NCBI RefSeq assembly: GCF_035083965.1
Contig: NC_089726.1
Location: 13,769,501 to 13,833,500, forward strand
DNA: 64,000 bases
Direction: 5' to 3'
Source: Branchiostoma lanceolatum
Taxonomy: Eukaryota > Chordata > Leptocardii > Amphioxiformes > Branchiostomatidae
Below, piece by piece: positions 1 through 13,547 of the stretch. Under the pieces are notes generated by a model, which worked only from the letters and a program-made list of their open reading frames with translations, was not told the origin of the DNA and searched no databases. Positions within the stretch are counted from its first letter, which is position 1. Each line of letters starts with the position of its first letter. Position numbers and translations under genes: made by a program.

Positions 1-355
1 GTACATCCGCACACTGTCACTGACAGTAGTACCTTCTACAATCGAACAGCACACTGACAGCAGTACCCTCTACATTAGTACAACACACTGACAGTAGTAC
101 CACATCCGCACACTGACAGTATTACCTTCTACAATCGAACAGCACACTGACAGCAGTACCCTCTACATTAGTACAACACACTGACAGTAGTACCCTCTAC
201 ATCCGCACACTGACAGTAGTACCCTCTACATCCGCACACTGACAGTAGTACCTTCTACAATCGAACAGCACACTGACAGTAGTACCCTCTACATTCACAC
301 ACTGGCAGTAGTACCCTCTACGTTCGCACAGCACACTGACAACAGTACATTCTAC
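1..355. repeat. Minisatellite array, about 29-36 bp units
   Basis: About ten imperfect tandem copies of a unit built around CACACTGACAGTAGTACC followed by CTCTACATCCG, TTCTACAATCGAACAG or CTCTACATTAGTACAA. The variants alternate, so part of the array has a higher-order period made of several unit types. The array runs off the left edge of the window, and its last copies (about 290-355) are the most diverged. No coding potential is seen. Confidence 0.9.
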
Positions 356-3300
356 AGCCTACACTCTCACGCAACCCAAGATAGTTCTTAACAAGTCGTA
401 TGAACTCCGCAAACTACTATATAGGCAAAACCACACAGCCGAATTTCAGAAAACGTTTCACCACTACCGAAGGTAATAAATCACAGAATGGGCCATCATT
501 AGATTACAATAACAAAAACCATAGAGCACACCACCAAAAATTAGAATAAAGAATAAGTCGCAGCTGGGTACCTAAATACTGTGAAGAAACTAACTATGAA
601 CCACTTTTTGACGATCTGCACCACAGAGAAGTGGAGTGGGACGTGATATTTATAGTTTCGGTGACTTCGTGAAATGTGCCTGACGTAATGACGAGGAAAT
701 CGGCGCATACACTTCAGTTACTTCACCATCATAATTACACGTTGTTACTTCAACATACAGTCTGGGCGTGTGTATCAAACTGAGCATAAGTAACATATTT
801 CAAAAGATAAGATAAGATTGCATTCTGCCTTTTAAAACACGCAGTGAGAGTCAGCACATACCGTAGGCCGAAGTTCCTTGATAAAAAAAAGGGTCGCCGG
901 GAGCACGTAGAACCAGAAGACCACTTAACCTCTGCTTAATCCGTACGTCGGGCTTTAGCTGATGACATAACGTCGTCTTCACGCGTTTGTGACGTGGCAG
1001 AGGCTGAAAGAACTGTCCAAAGCCTTCGTCGTATCCACACTGAGTGTGTGATAGTACCACAGGCACGGACTGTTCTGTCTGAACTCGCGGCACGGGTTGG
1101 CCCAGGTTCGGTAATCACATGCAGCGACCGAGGGGGTCGACTGTACAATGGCCTGCTTGTCTCACCTTTTCCTATAGAGCTCTCTGTTCGTGTCAGCCGG
1201 GCTGCAGGTACGGCGTCACACTCGGACCAAACACACACCCATGTAGAAACGATGTTCTACCGCCACCTCACACAGACAACTGCGGTAGCGCCGATTTCAG
1301 GGCAGAAGAGGCGGAATAATTGTCGCCTGTAGTGCGCCCCTGGGACAGGTCCTGCCTCTCCTGTCCTACCCAGCCAGGAACGTTCAGCACGAAACGCGAT
1401 ACTGCAAGAGTGGTATAATGTATTTACACTGTCCTTTGAACGGGAAAATTCCCGCCGAATCTGATCGGGTCACCTGCACACGATAATAGGGGGCGCCAAG
1501 GGTGTGTAATGCTAGCCCTTTCGTCGGAAACCCCTCTCAACACAAGGTATATCGTATACATTTGTCGTGCTTATGTGTGCAATTTATTGCGTCGAGTTCG
1601 AAGCTAACTTCGTGCTTTTTTTGCAATTAATTAGAACAAGTTGAAACAGATACTTTATTATACTTTATTTCCACATTCAATATGTCACTGCCTTTGTTCC
1701 AAGTAAGACTTTTGACAGTTCTAATTATTATTTTACAAGCCAGTAAGCCATTAAATGGAACGCGATGCTTGATAAGGCGCCTTGGTAATCGCATATTCAA
1801 CAATACGTGTCTGTCAATTTGATCTATACGGCTTTGAATTCACGAGGATGTGAGCTGTTTTTCTACAAGTTGTTTGGGATATCACTGTCATTCATGCATT
1901 CTGGCTAGTAGACCAGAGACAAGGGATTGTGTAATGTAATAGATATTGATTTATCGGTCACGTCACAATTATGGCGAGAACACCGGACTCGTTTGACAAT
2001 ACTGTTACGCCGGAAGCCATTAAATGTACCAATGGCTACGATTGTACTTTAGGAATTGAACGATAACGAGAGGCCTGACGTGATTGGTTGATTAGTCACC
2101 ATGACAACAATCAAGGGATTCAGGTACTTGTATGAGTGATTAAGGGGAGGGCAAACTCCTCCCTATGTTGGTTTTTCACATTTCTAATCTTCGTGTCCTA
2201 AATTCTTTCATTTCAATTTGGAGTGGGTTGACCTGGCGTTGCACAACTCAGACAGATCTGAGAGATATCTGTATAACTGTGGCGATGACCCAGCAAAACG
2301 AGGGGTTGCACCAAAGTATCGTTTTTCGCTAACGCGGTTATTTCCCAAACTCCAATTGGCCAAGCAGATGTAGACGCGCGCGCTAGTTCTCGCGCGCCAC
2401 GAGAGAGCGAAACGAAACGCTGCAAAACAAGTCGGAGTTACCTGCATATCTGCTTGCAGGTTAGCTCTTTGTTCCCGGTAGTACCGAACTTTGTACATGA
2501 CATTCTACAATTCTAATCGTACCGAAATGCCAAATCATCACCCACGTAGGTTAAGAAAACGCAATACTGATCTTGAAATTGTATGGAATCTACGACTTAA
2601 GTCTCTTTTAGATTTAAAACCATTATCAAACTACAAAATAGAGGGTGGAAATGGGCCGTATATGCTAAACATTACTTTGAACTTAAAACACACGAATGTT
2701 GCAGATCAAGACATGCCAGGATTAATACATTGTAATTGAGAGGGAGGTGATGTTAAAGATAACCAAAGTTCAATGACCCCTGGGCAAGCGCATCCCCCCA
2801 GGTGCTGTAGGCACAGTGACGTAATAGAGATGAGATGTGACAAGATAAGAGCGGCATCAAGGCAAATCGTCGGCTCAAAACATTTTGAAACTGTCAATCA
2901 AAAACAACTTTGGCTGCACAAATAAACACCTGACATAAGCATGGCACAGAATGACAAAGATTATACATATATGTGTATGTGAAGTCAAGATGCTGCTGGG
3001 TCATTACAGAAAAGCGTCGGCGGTGTCTTTTAATACATCAAAGGTGGGCCTATAGGCAAGTGCTGTCACATTATAAAATAGTCACTGTTGCTAGATTTCA
3101 AGGGCACACAGTTCCCCACAAACTTGTTATTGGAGGCACAACATTTTGTATTCATACTTTTATAAGCCAGCATACAATCTTAACAATGGGTAGAATGCTG
3201 CTGATAAAGAGCATCCTAACAGAAAATTGTGACAGTTACGATTTATGTTATAACGTGCTTACTGCTTAACAATCTTAAAACGTGTATAGTGCGTTAAGTT

Positions 3301-6300
3301 GGGTGACCATTTTCGATACCGATGGACCTACCTTTTCGGCTTCAAGATAGCAACGTTTGCAGAGCTTTTCCCTTTTCTGTCATTGTAGTATGTCTTTGGA
3401 GCAGACGAGACAATCATGAAAAAAAGTTCCGACGCTCGAAGCAAATATCCCACTGTGGGAACTAAAGCGTCCCGTCAGTTTTGACAAGCCGCCCGGAGAC
3501 AAATCACCAACTCTCCGATGTCGGTATTCGGTAGATCCAGTTCTGCAGGTACGTAACACCGGAGGTCGGTATGATTTTTCAAAAGACCTGCCACATCTCC
3601 CTCAGGGAGGCAGATAGTACTGTGGTTAATACTTCGAGAAGCTGAAAAGATCCTGAAGATGGCCTCAGGTGGCAACCGTGCGGACAAAACCCATCGAGAC
3701 TCTCACTCTACAAGCGAGATGCTATCAGCAGCTGTTGTTGTTGTTGAAAACAGAGAAACATACTTCAGTCTACTGAAACGTCAGTACATTCAATAGCTCC
3801 CTTCACCTCCGTACTTATATTTAGACGTTTTTCGAAGTAATTTTCCATAGATATTCTATTTTCTTGTCCAAAACATATTCTAACTATTTGTTTTCAACGT
3901 TTGTCAGCTGTCATCGTTTTGGGGTGAAATACCTTATCGCAACATTCTAGTATTTTGCCATGATTCCGCCCCACTTATTCTTCAGTACTTCCTTGGTACA
4001 ACATATGTGTCAAGAAAGCTGCCGGCCAATATGACCGTTTAAGCTTTTTTGACCTTTACAAAACGTTTTGGCCCAGCCCCAGCTAGGTCTACCTGCATTT
4101 GGTGCATGCGAATTTTCGACACGTGTCGCGACGAACAGACCCGGTACATTAGATACGTTAACGAGGCGTAAAGTTCAGACAAAACCAACTAAACACACAG
4201 TTCTCCTCTCCACATTCCCGTCGAAAGTACAAGAACAAGTGGGCACTGGTGTGTAAATCAAAGCAGTGACATCCTAATGAATCATTGAAAAAAGGTACAT
4301 ACTTCACTAAAGAATCAAATAGCACGAACGCAAGATAGGAGAACCTCCTCTTTGACCTATACCTGGAATACGACTAGGGCCTAGTAAAGTAATCCAGGCA
4401 TTCGGGATCACCCAAACCATAATATTACAGCCGCATCAATGATTGCGCGATAGCCCCATGCTACGTAACAATTCTACACATAGTTGTGGTAAGGTGGGGC
4501 TTTTTGTGCCAATGTCAGTGATTCTTGTACATACTTCATAGACGTCTCCATTGAACAGGACTCGAGAACAGATAGATAGAAAAGGACGACCCACGGATGA
4601 TTCTCGGTGATCCTGTAGCGTCCGTTAGGGCGACACCTGATCGGACAAAAGCCGGCCTGTGACAGACAGTAACGGCTCACTGAGGCGATGCCCACAGACC
4701 CTACCCGTTATCTTCTAACCCTGCACGCTTTGCCGAGAACGCCTTGGCGGCCGGCCACCGTCCGACTGCACGTAAACAGAACGCGGTTTATTCAGAAGAG
4801 ACGTCAGAGGAGATGTGTCCTTGTCCTAGGTTGGCTTGGTAGTGCCCTGTCCATGAAACTGTGTAACCGTTGAATGCAGCCCTCCAAACGGAATGCTTTA
4901 AGGTTATCAAAAGTAAGGTTTCTTGAATTAAGAGGGATTACTGTGAAAATGATATATGAAATATTGAGACACACTATATCGACCAAACTTTGATATATTG
5001 CAAAGAATTCGGGAAGGAAATAGTAATCGATATAACTTGTGTACAAACTAAACTCTTTGAATATTGCCTATACTAGTAAACCCTGCCACACACCAGGGAA
5101 ATCGATCGGCCGACCAGTCTGCAACCTCTAAATTATATTTTCGGCATCAATACGCCCGATGTCCTGTCGATTATCGCGCGATTTTTATCGACCGATGTTG
5201 GCAGGTCTCCGGGCCCCGTTAAATGCGATAGGGTGGATTTTCGCTCGAGTCTCTGGCCTGGCAATTTCAAATTCGGTGACCCTCTGACGATAAAGAAATA
5301 CGGTGTGACGGAAAAAACGACGAAATATACAGATCGTTGCCAAAGTAACAGTGTTCTCCTGTTGTTTTGCACTTGTGATTTAGCCATGTTGTCCCAGTAA
5401 CGGGAGAGGTCCTTCTCCCCTGCGCCAACCTGTCCGTGTCGCATGGTGGGCTAAAGAGGACGGGCTCAGGTGGTGCAGGAAACCGCAGTAATGCGTCACT
5501 GGTAGAACAAAGCACAGAGCAAAGCTGCCCACTTCTTCTGGCAGCGGTGGTCATAGGCACGTTCGGGAAAGGATTAGGTAACGATGCTTTCAGCAAAATA
5601 GACAAGGAATACCTGGGGGTCACGTTCGCATTGTGACGATGTTTTCCAGGCTTTTTGCACCACAATTGAATGTTTAATTCTAAAGGTCACATGTATTTAG
5701 CATTGTCATTTAGTGTGGATGTAGACTGTAAAAAAGTTCGAACCCTGATGACGTCACCATCTTTGATGATGACAACAGAAATTACCAGTTGTGACAGACT
5801 GTCCTGTTCAAGTCTTCAAAATAAAAGCGTTAAACGGTTTGCAGTTTAAACTTCTGTGCTAGAGGCATTCAACGTAATGAGTGACCAGGGTCAGGGCCAA
5901 TCATCGCACTACAGACCATGTGTTGAAATCCCGCGTTCCAACAAAATTCTGGACGGGAACATAAATCTCTTTCTGACGTCTACTTTTGTTGACAACGTCT
6001 TCTTCATGAACAGTTCATGGGAATTTCAATAATTTTCTGTTCTGCATGGCTTCTACAAACAGGCTGTCTACAAGACAAGCCGTGTGGCAATGAACGGTTA
6101 ATGAAAAGGAGAAACGGTGATTAGACCACCGTGATGGACGGTCAGGGTCATTACAATACTGAGAGGACAATGATATCCCGTAAGTAAAAAGAGAACACCG
6201 GGAAGAGGAAGTTGTTTTTTTTGACCCTGAACAAGTCAGGGTGGTTGTTTTGTACAGAGACATCATCAAGACCTCTAGTGATTCACGCAGTTTGATAGTA

Positions 6301-7252
6301 AACTGTAGGGAGGCCAAGGCTGTCACATGTAGTCAAAAACACAATCATTGCAGGGGGGACTATCCCCGGCCCCCAATATGGACTCTGGTCTAGGACGATG
6401 TCTGCCACCTAGCGAGATGTAACATACTGCAATACGATACAATGCATTCAACTTTCACTGCTAAAACGCTACAATATTGTAGAACCCACTGTTTACCAGG
6501 GTGGTCTCAGGACGCCCCATCCAAGGACGTCCTTGCCAAGTCCAACAATTTTCTCCATTTTTGAAATACCTCAAATACTACGGTCACTTAAGCCCCTCTC
6601 CTCACCTGGGCAAGAGCAGACGGGAAGTACCACTCTCACACCGCCGGGACAATCACAGCGCGTTACTGACATGCCACAAACGCGCTGGACACTTGACCGG
6701 ACATCGTCGCCTTGGTGGGGGGACTGGGGAGGTACATGCCTCAGCCCAGAGGAGACACAACATGTCACTGTCTGTCAGGACTCAGGAATGTACCAACATC
6801 CTTAAGGTATTGTGTGAAGAAGCGCGCTATACATACTGAGGATACCCAAAGCCCTTTCCTTTCCTTTTCTGTGAAATGTCCGAGGACATCATTTGTCTTA
6901 AACGTAGATTTTGTTTATGTTAGAAAATTCCAATGCGAATCCAATGTCTTTTGCTGGTAATTTTGCACATTGATTTCAACTTTCGTAGTTCGTACATACA
7001 ACGTACGTTTGCGACGTTATTTCAAAATTGTTTTGTTTTTGATAAAAATGTGTATATACATATGCACACGAAGACTTTTGAAAAGGTACCCAACCATCCA
7101 AACAACTAACCGACTAACAAAGGAAACAAGCCAGTCAGCCAATGTGTTAAACGAGAAACCATGATAGAGCTAACAGCATAAAACTCTGCCCAGGAAAAAG
7201 AGGAAGGCCTGTGACCAACTTCTGCATGCGTAACACTGATGTATAATACCTG
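356..7252. other. Intergenic stretch with no supported gene
   Basis: I see no convincing gene here. Open frames of 60-132 codons exist on both strands (for example around 850-1,330, 2,200-2,500 and 5,130-5,665). They overlap each other on opposite strands, lack recognisable domains and show no splice-linked partners. Two patches are more GC-rich than their surroundings (900-1,330 and 5,400-5,640) and could hold untranslated exons or a promoter. A perfect CRE octamer TGACGTCA lies at 5,749-5,756. Confidence 0.5.
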
Positions 7253-7560
7253 CATTCCATCGCCAAGGTAACAGATTATCCCCTCCAAGCTATTTTAGGA
7301 GTCCAGATTAAAAAAGGGAAGAATTTGGGTGTTTAAATATTTGCTACCATGATTGTTAGGTTCACATGTACTAGTGTCTAAAAGGAGCTATTGTATGTCA
7401 TAACTGACATTCCATTTCCAAGGTTACAGATTACTCTCTTAAAGCTATTTTAAGAGTCCGCGTTGAAAAAGGGAAGCCTTTCGGTGTTTAGATATTTGCC
7501 ATCGTAATGGCCAAGTACTGGTGTTTGACAGGTTCTATTGTGTGTCATAACTGACAAGTG
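7253..7560. repeat. Diverged tandem duplication, about 155-bp period
   Basis: Two adjacent copies begin at 7,253 and 7,408, each with CATTCCAT. Both continue through a CCAAGGT-ACAGATTA block, an AGCTATTTTA-GAGTCC block, an AAAAAGGGAAG block and a GGTGTTTA-ATATTTGC block. The end of each copy carries a version of CTATTGT-TGTCATAACTGACA. The copies differ at many positions, so the duplication is old. No coding content is recognised. Confidence 0.75.
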
Positions 7561-7831
7561 CTGAAGTAGCGCTAAATGATTAGTTCTTGTTTGGTCACCT
7601 AACATCGAACAAAGCGCAATGGAGTCACGCAAATTACTGCCGGCAATTTCACCTCCCTCCTTTTACCAATAGAATGTCAATGAGTATACATTTGTATTTG
7701 CATGGGCCCTTATCTACACTTTGTGATAATGGGAATTCCTAAAAAGAATGCAGAACGGTAGTAAGTGTAAATTATATCTATACAGCAAACTCTGGCAAAT
7801 TAAGGCTGTAATTTTAGGACAAGGCTATAAA
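7561..7831. other. Noncoding, no feature seen
   Basis: AT-rich sequence between the tandem duplication and the hairpin element. I see nothing gene-like in it. Confidence 0.5.
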
Positions 7832-7984
7832 TTATTACTCTCCAAGCAGAGCATGGGTTTCGGCTGGATTTTGATGTGTTTTTAGGCGTTTTTGTCGGGA
7901 TTTCTACTTAGTCATCTTTTTTTTTTTGTATCGCCAACACGCCAAAAACCAGCCGAAACCCATGCTCTGCTTGGAGAGTAATAA
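7832..7984. mobile_element. Hairpin MITE with perfect 36-bp terminal inverted repeats
   Basis: The left arm 7,832-7,867 is the exact reverse complement of the right arm 7,949-7,984. Both contain the core CTCCAAGCAGAGCATGGG followed by TTTCGGCTGG. The about 80-bp interior is partly self-complementary (TTTTTAGGCG against CGCCAAAAA) and includes a T-run. Perfect arms and a coding-free centre fit a recently mobilised non-autonomous DNA transposon. The outermost bases are TTA/TAA, so a TA or TTA target duplication is possible but cannot be separated from the arms. Confidence 0.8.
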
Positions 7985-9851
7985 GTTGTGACTTTGTCTT
8001 TGATATCACACACCCAACTAAAGTTACCATGTCAACCCTTAATTCTACGAAATCTAGAACACTTTAACCTTATTTTTTGTCTCAGTTTTTAAGCGTCTAC
8101 CCTCCCTGTCACAGTTATTGGAGCGGACACAAGTCTCCCGAGGATAAGGTTGAAGCTACATAAGGTCAACAACTTGTAGCGAAAAACAGAAAACAATGGG
8201 CCGGCAAGCACACACTTTCCGGTATGTTGTACCACCTGTTAGATTCAAACGTACGACCAACATGCAACCTATGAAACTACATACGCCCATAGTAAAGGGA
8301 CAGACGAAAAGCAAATAATATAAGGTTGGATTCATCAGCTGGAAAATCAAAAGGCGTTTTGCTCACCGACTCTTCGAGTTTTCAAAAATCGTTGTCGATT
8401 GAAATTTCGTGCCGGTAAGAGAGTTTTTCCCGATTCTTTCCTAAAAAAGAATAAGGCCGTGTCTTTATATCTGTATTTACACCAACATATTTCCCTACAA
8501 ATCAACACTTAATTTCGAGTTACTGATATGTATAGTCTCAAAGATCCCCACGTGTAGGTCAGTGTACGAAATGTTCATACACAAAAGAGGTAGAACCAAG
8601 AAATCCTTACCCGGTCAAAGCTGCTGATCGCCCCACGGCACGAGGTTGGGGAAAGTTCTGCGGTTTCGTCGGTCTCCCTCCCGGCACTGAGTCCCGCTCG
8701 TGTCCGGCCGACTTCCGCTGATACATATACCCCTCAGGGGTGATAAATGTCAAGACTGACAGACAGACAGACACACAGGGAAAACCTGGTGTAAAAATAA
8801 TGTCTTGAGAAGGACACAGGAAGGTCTTGAGTGCGGAGGTGTCGTGCCCGTGGCCCGCCAGCGGACACCTGTCGTACTTCTGAACAGAAGCCGGGGCTTA
8901 CAATTATTTATATACACCTGTTAAGACGAGTAAACAACGCTGACGGTAGCTTGGTAGAACGCAAAATATTTGCAGGTAGCAGGGAATCCACATGCTGAGT
9001 AAAGACAAAGGTATGTGGGGCACGTGGTATAAGTAACAGGAGTGTACCTTACCCTCTCACGCGGGCTTAGGTCGGGAAGAAAGGGGCAATTGTTATCAAC
9101 TTTGTAAACACCGCTCCGAACCTGGAATGGCACAGGGATACTTTGCATTCCAAGAAGGTTTGCGTCTTAAAGATTGAGTGAAGAAAAGAAAAGCTGACGG
9201 TGATTGGATGTTGTGACGAAAGTTGTGGCATTGTTACCTGTACTTCCCAAACACCTTGGGTAATCGACCGTAGTTAAGCGGCATGACCTATGGTTTGAGG
9301 AACAGTCTGATGCACAATGAACACCCGTGTACCTGGTATATTTGACTGTGCGTTAGACAATAAGAGAGGTTTCATACAGGTGCTTTCGTCGGGCTAGAAA
9401 CTCGTTCTAATTTGCTGGAGAAATGAGTTAGAACAGTGGACTTTTGCCAGTGTGAACTTTACGCCAACGTTACACGTATATTGTTAACACTGACCATGAA
9501 TAAAAAAATACTGAAATATTTGGACGTGGAGGTGAAATGAAGAAATTGAGCACGAAAAAAATTAATACATGGTTGTTGTGAATGTACAACTTATGAAATA
9601 AAAAATATCAACCACTGCCATACGAATCGCGGCTGAATTTCTTTTGCATTATATCGCTTTGTGTTGATAACGTTATACGTTAACTTGTGACACATGCACT
9701 CGGGAATGCCAGAAATTACCACTGGGTGGACCTTTCTTATCGTCTAATCATGTCGTAAAACAAATTTACTTTGACCCGTAGCAACGGCTTCTGTAGATAA
9801 TTGTAACGCAACTACCTCCGACAAAGTCATGCGAACTTGAACAAAACAAAC
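7985..9851. other. Intergenic stretch, no supported gene
   Basis: No gene is recognised. A GC-richer patch at 8,625-8,740 is followed by a short CAGA run near 8,760 and could be promoter-like or an untranslated exon, but no start codon, domain or splice chain supports that. The remainder is AT-rich and featureless. Confidence 0.4.
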
Positions 9852-10016
9852 ATGGCGGCCGCGCTGTCTAACGGTCCTGTGACGTCACCTGTCCAACAGT
9901 CGTCCGACAGTGTTTACCGAGTTCAAATGCCGGACATTGCCGGCGAACTAGGTCAAAGGCTATCAATGGGGTTCTGGCTTTGCGGTCATACTTTTGGCAT
10001 ACAGGTATTCGGTTAG
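9852..10016 (+). CDS. Possible short open frame or first coding exon, 54 codons, unidentified
   Basis: An ATG in a favourable context (AAACATGG) opens a frame starting MAAALSNGPVTSPVQQ and ending at TAG 10,014. The first 20 codons are rich in G or C at the third position, unlike the surrounding AT-rich DNA. A plausible splice donor (ATACAG then GTATTC) lies at 10,004/10,005 in phase 0, so this could be exon 1 of a spliced gene rather than a complete small protein. A perfect CRE (TGACGTCA, 9,880-9,887) lies inside the frame. I do not recognise the peptide and found no downstream exon. Confidence 0.25.
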   Translation: MAAALSNGPVTSPVQQSSDSVYRVQMPDIAGELGQRLSMGFWLCGHTFGIQVFG

Positions 10017-12581
10017 GCATTCTTTGGTGGCGGAAATCTGTGGCTAATGTAACTAAGAGTGAACGGCGCTGTTGACAGATGTCTATATATAATTGATGCC
10101 AGTTACAGCCGTCCTCTGTCCCTACTCTCTTCGTGAAGTAAGAGGAATGGAATTCGGGGTGTCCAATCTGCAGCATTCAAGTAAACACTTTGAAAAATAC
10201 TATTAGTTTACTAACGATGCACTTGTACTTCTGATCTATAACAACTCAACTAGGAAGACACATTCACAGGGAACCAGAAATTCTTATTCTGCAAAGAGCG
10301 CAAACAACGCTCTCTCCGACTTTGTCATTTTCTTACTTTGTGTTGTAAAACGTTTCATCACGGTATGCGGACGTAAGCGAAAGACTGACACAATTCGCAA
10401 TATTGACGTCACTGAGTAAGTCAGAAAAACAAAACGAGAAAAATTACGCCTTCGCAAAGTAAAAGCAACTGCTAATATGTCTCAATCATTACGTCATTGA
10501 GGGGAGCAAGTAAATTTGAACTTCTTGAACAAACAAACGTTGGCGCCTCCAAAACATGCACTCGTTCCCAGAAAGAGTCGTGTACATTTTGGACTGAGGG
10601 CAAAGACCCCGAACCTAAGTATAATGTTGACGGAAGTGAGCTCGAGCCCACGCAGCTTCCGGTGGGGAACTTCTTAACTTTAAAGAACACCTGAAAGGGT
10701 TTCAAGACTTTTTCATGTCTTGCAAACAGCAACTGTTGGTCTTTGTTTTTCATTTATCACACCAAATGTATCAAGGTATATTGTTTGTCTGTAAGCGTAT
10801 GTAAAGACGTACATGCACATGAAGCAATCTCGGTTTTCATATTCAGAGTTCGAACTCACCGTGTAAACCTGAGAACAGGTGGCTATGGGTCAAGGGTTAA
10901 ATAGGCCCAGTCGATAAGCCCGTATTTTACAGAGAATACCTGGTAAAGGTTAATCTTTGGGGGTGTAGCAAACATTCCACAGGATGTGACACAAGTCACT
11001 CTGAATCATACCAGATTTAAACTTGTTTTTCAGGATATGATGTAAACATGGCGTTTCGCGCGGCTGATTTAAAAGTACACACAGACATGCTCAACTGAAG
11101 TAAGGTGCATCACTTAATCTTAAAGTAAGCTGTGTGCCTGAGGTCTGGCATGACTGGCGGTGGGTCGTCTTAAAGGAAAAATGGGTTGGGGAGGAGGGAA
11201 TCACGCCACATACCGACCGCACGTGTGTGAGAATACCACAGATGCAGCCACTGCAGGGAACGTTAACACGACAGGATGAGTTCACATTCTTCTCATTTAC
11301 ACCGTAACATATATCTACGACTGTCTCGGTAACGCGGTCCGTACATGTACAATAATAATTGTTAGAAGTCGGTGTGGAAGAAATGGAAAAGTTTGCAAGT
11401 GGACACACGTGCTGGCAATCACAAGACAAACCGAACTGTGCACACAGTCTTTTTTCCTACAGGATAAGGATCGGGATAGGGCAACGCCTCCGAATCAACC
11501 TTGTTTCGCGGACAACCGTTTAATAGATGAAATTCCACACACCGGTCTTGTCTTCCTCAAAAGTAGTGTAATATTTACTAACAATAAGAGGGGGGAAGTC
11601 TTACTTTACCTACATGACGCCGTGTGGTCTTGTCTTAAGCGGAAACTTGTATATGATTACCATCAAACACGGTACTTGAAAGCGCGTTACCATATACCAC
11701 AGTGTACCTTTGCACACTTGCAGACATTTGTTTAAACGACATACTAGTAAGACGATAGAAGAAGTAGAGAGAGGAGTTTTCTGGGCGCCCTATTTCTGGT
11801 TAGCTCCAGACCCTATCGTTCAAGAGGTTAACAGAGGCTACCCTGCTAACTAATATATTTGACTTGCTGACAATATCATTCGTTGTTATGACTGATGGTG
11901 ACTCAGAGAACCAACAGCATGACGGGGTCTTTTGTTTCCCGGTAACGGACGCTTACCAACCTGCCCGTCGGAAGGAATGCAGTCCTCTCTCGAGGTCAGT
12001 TCTCGGTATTGTGGTGGAAGCAAGCCCCGCGACCATTAAAATACCGGGGATTGTCATTGGGGCGGAAGCGTCAGGTCCGTGGTATTTTGATGACAAGTGT
12101 TGGTTTAACCCCTGGCGGAGACAAGCCGTAAGAATGTGACCTTCCAAACACGGCCACTGACCGTATGATTCCCGCTTCCCTGGTCTTTCCACGGACATCC
12201 AAATTTCATCTGTCAAAATGTCCGTCTTGCGTCGAGCACTCATACCGACACGAGTTCTAGTACTTCTTGAGTGCTTTGTGTAATTTCAGTGCACAAAAGT
12301 CTAGATAAAACAGCGTGTGCATACATTGTCGCAATGTTCAAGTGGTGGTTTCCATATGGTAATTACAATTTTTGCATATGCATTTGTAGTAAAGTTGATA
12401 TCTATCCATGTTTCTGAACTTGACGTTCATTGATTTATTTACTTTTATTGTGTCACTACACTTCTTGGTGACCTACCAACCATATAAGTTTCTAAAGAAA
12501 TTGCCAAATTGTGAGATCTAGTCGTCCAAAAAAATAAAAATGTCATAAATAAAGTTAACGTTACTCTGTAGCTAACCTGTT
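10017..12581. other. Intergenic stretch, no supported gene
   Basis: Open frames of 90-112 codons occur on both strands (10,472-10,753, 11,091-11,735, 11,864-12,243) but overlap one another antisense and show no domain or conserved motif. A second perfect CRE octamer is at 10,404-10,411. Nothing here is assignable to a gene. Confidence 0.45.
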
Positions 12582-12999
<418 letters not shown>

Positions 13000-13547
13000 G
13001 AATTCGTACAGGTGGCCTGTACATACTAACCGCTGACGCCAGAGGTCGCTGACAAGTTCCTGTGACAGGTGCCATGTTGACAAACTTTTTCCCGGGTCAT
13101 ATCATCGGAATCTAAGGTAAGGTAAATGGTACCAGGCAAATTGTAGAGAGTTCATGTGCCGAAGAGCGGCCACACGACCACATTCTTGGCCATGTCATAG
13201 TCATGAGCTGAAACTTCTGGTCAACTTGTTCGCTGCTCCGCGTTTAACCTCTGACCCGGATTCAACGCATCTAAGCTACAAATTTTGTATGGAAAAAAAT
13301 GAAAAGAAAGAATCAACCCCTTACGTTTGTAATAATTTCACCTTTGGGCATAAATAGTCCATATGTTATTATTTATTCCCTAGATGTATGATTGCTACCA
13401 ATGTGAGCTCTCAATCTGTCTATGTTCCGCTGTTAATTTTTTTGCGTTTTGCTGCCATCCCATATTGCATGAGACACGAAGTGGTTGCCTAATCCACAGA
13501 GAAAAGCACATTTTGCTCATTTCTCTGCAACAACCGCCGTCAGCACA

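Noticed and set aside
851..1332. Overlapping open frames on both strands near the left end
   Set aside because: Mutually antisense frames in a GC-richer patch, no domain and no splice partner; coding sense cannot be decided.
5133..5665. A 132-codon minus frame and a 66-codon plus frame
   Set aside because: No recognisable domain, overlapping each other, no consistent codon bias.
5734..5746. GTTCGAACCC, a tRNA B-box-like sequence
   Set aside because: No A-box or cloverleaf-forming sequence in the preceding 70 bp.
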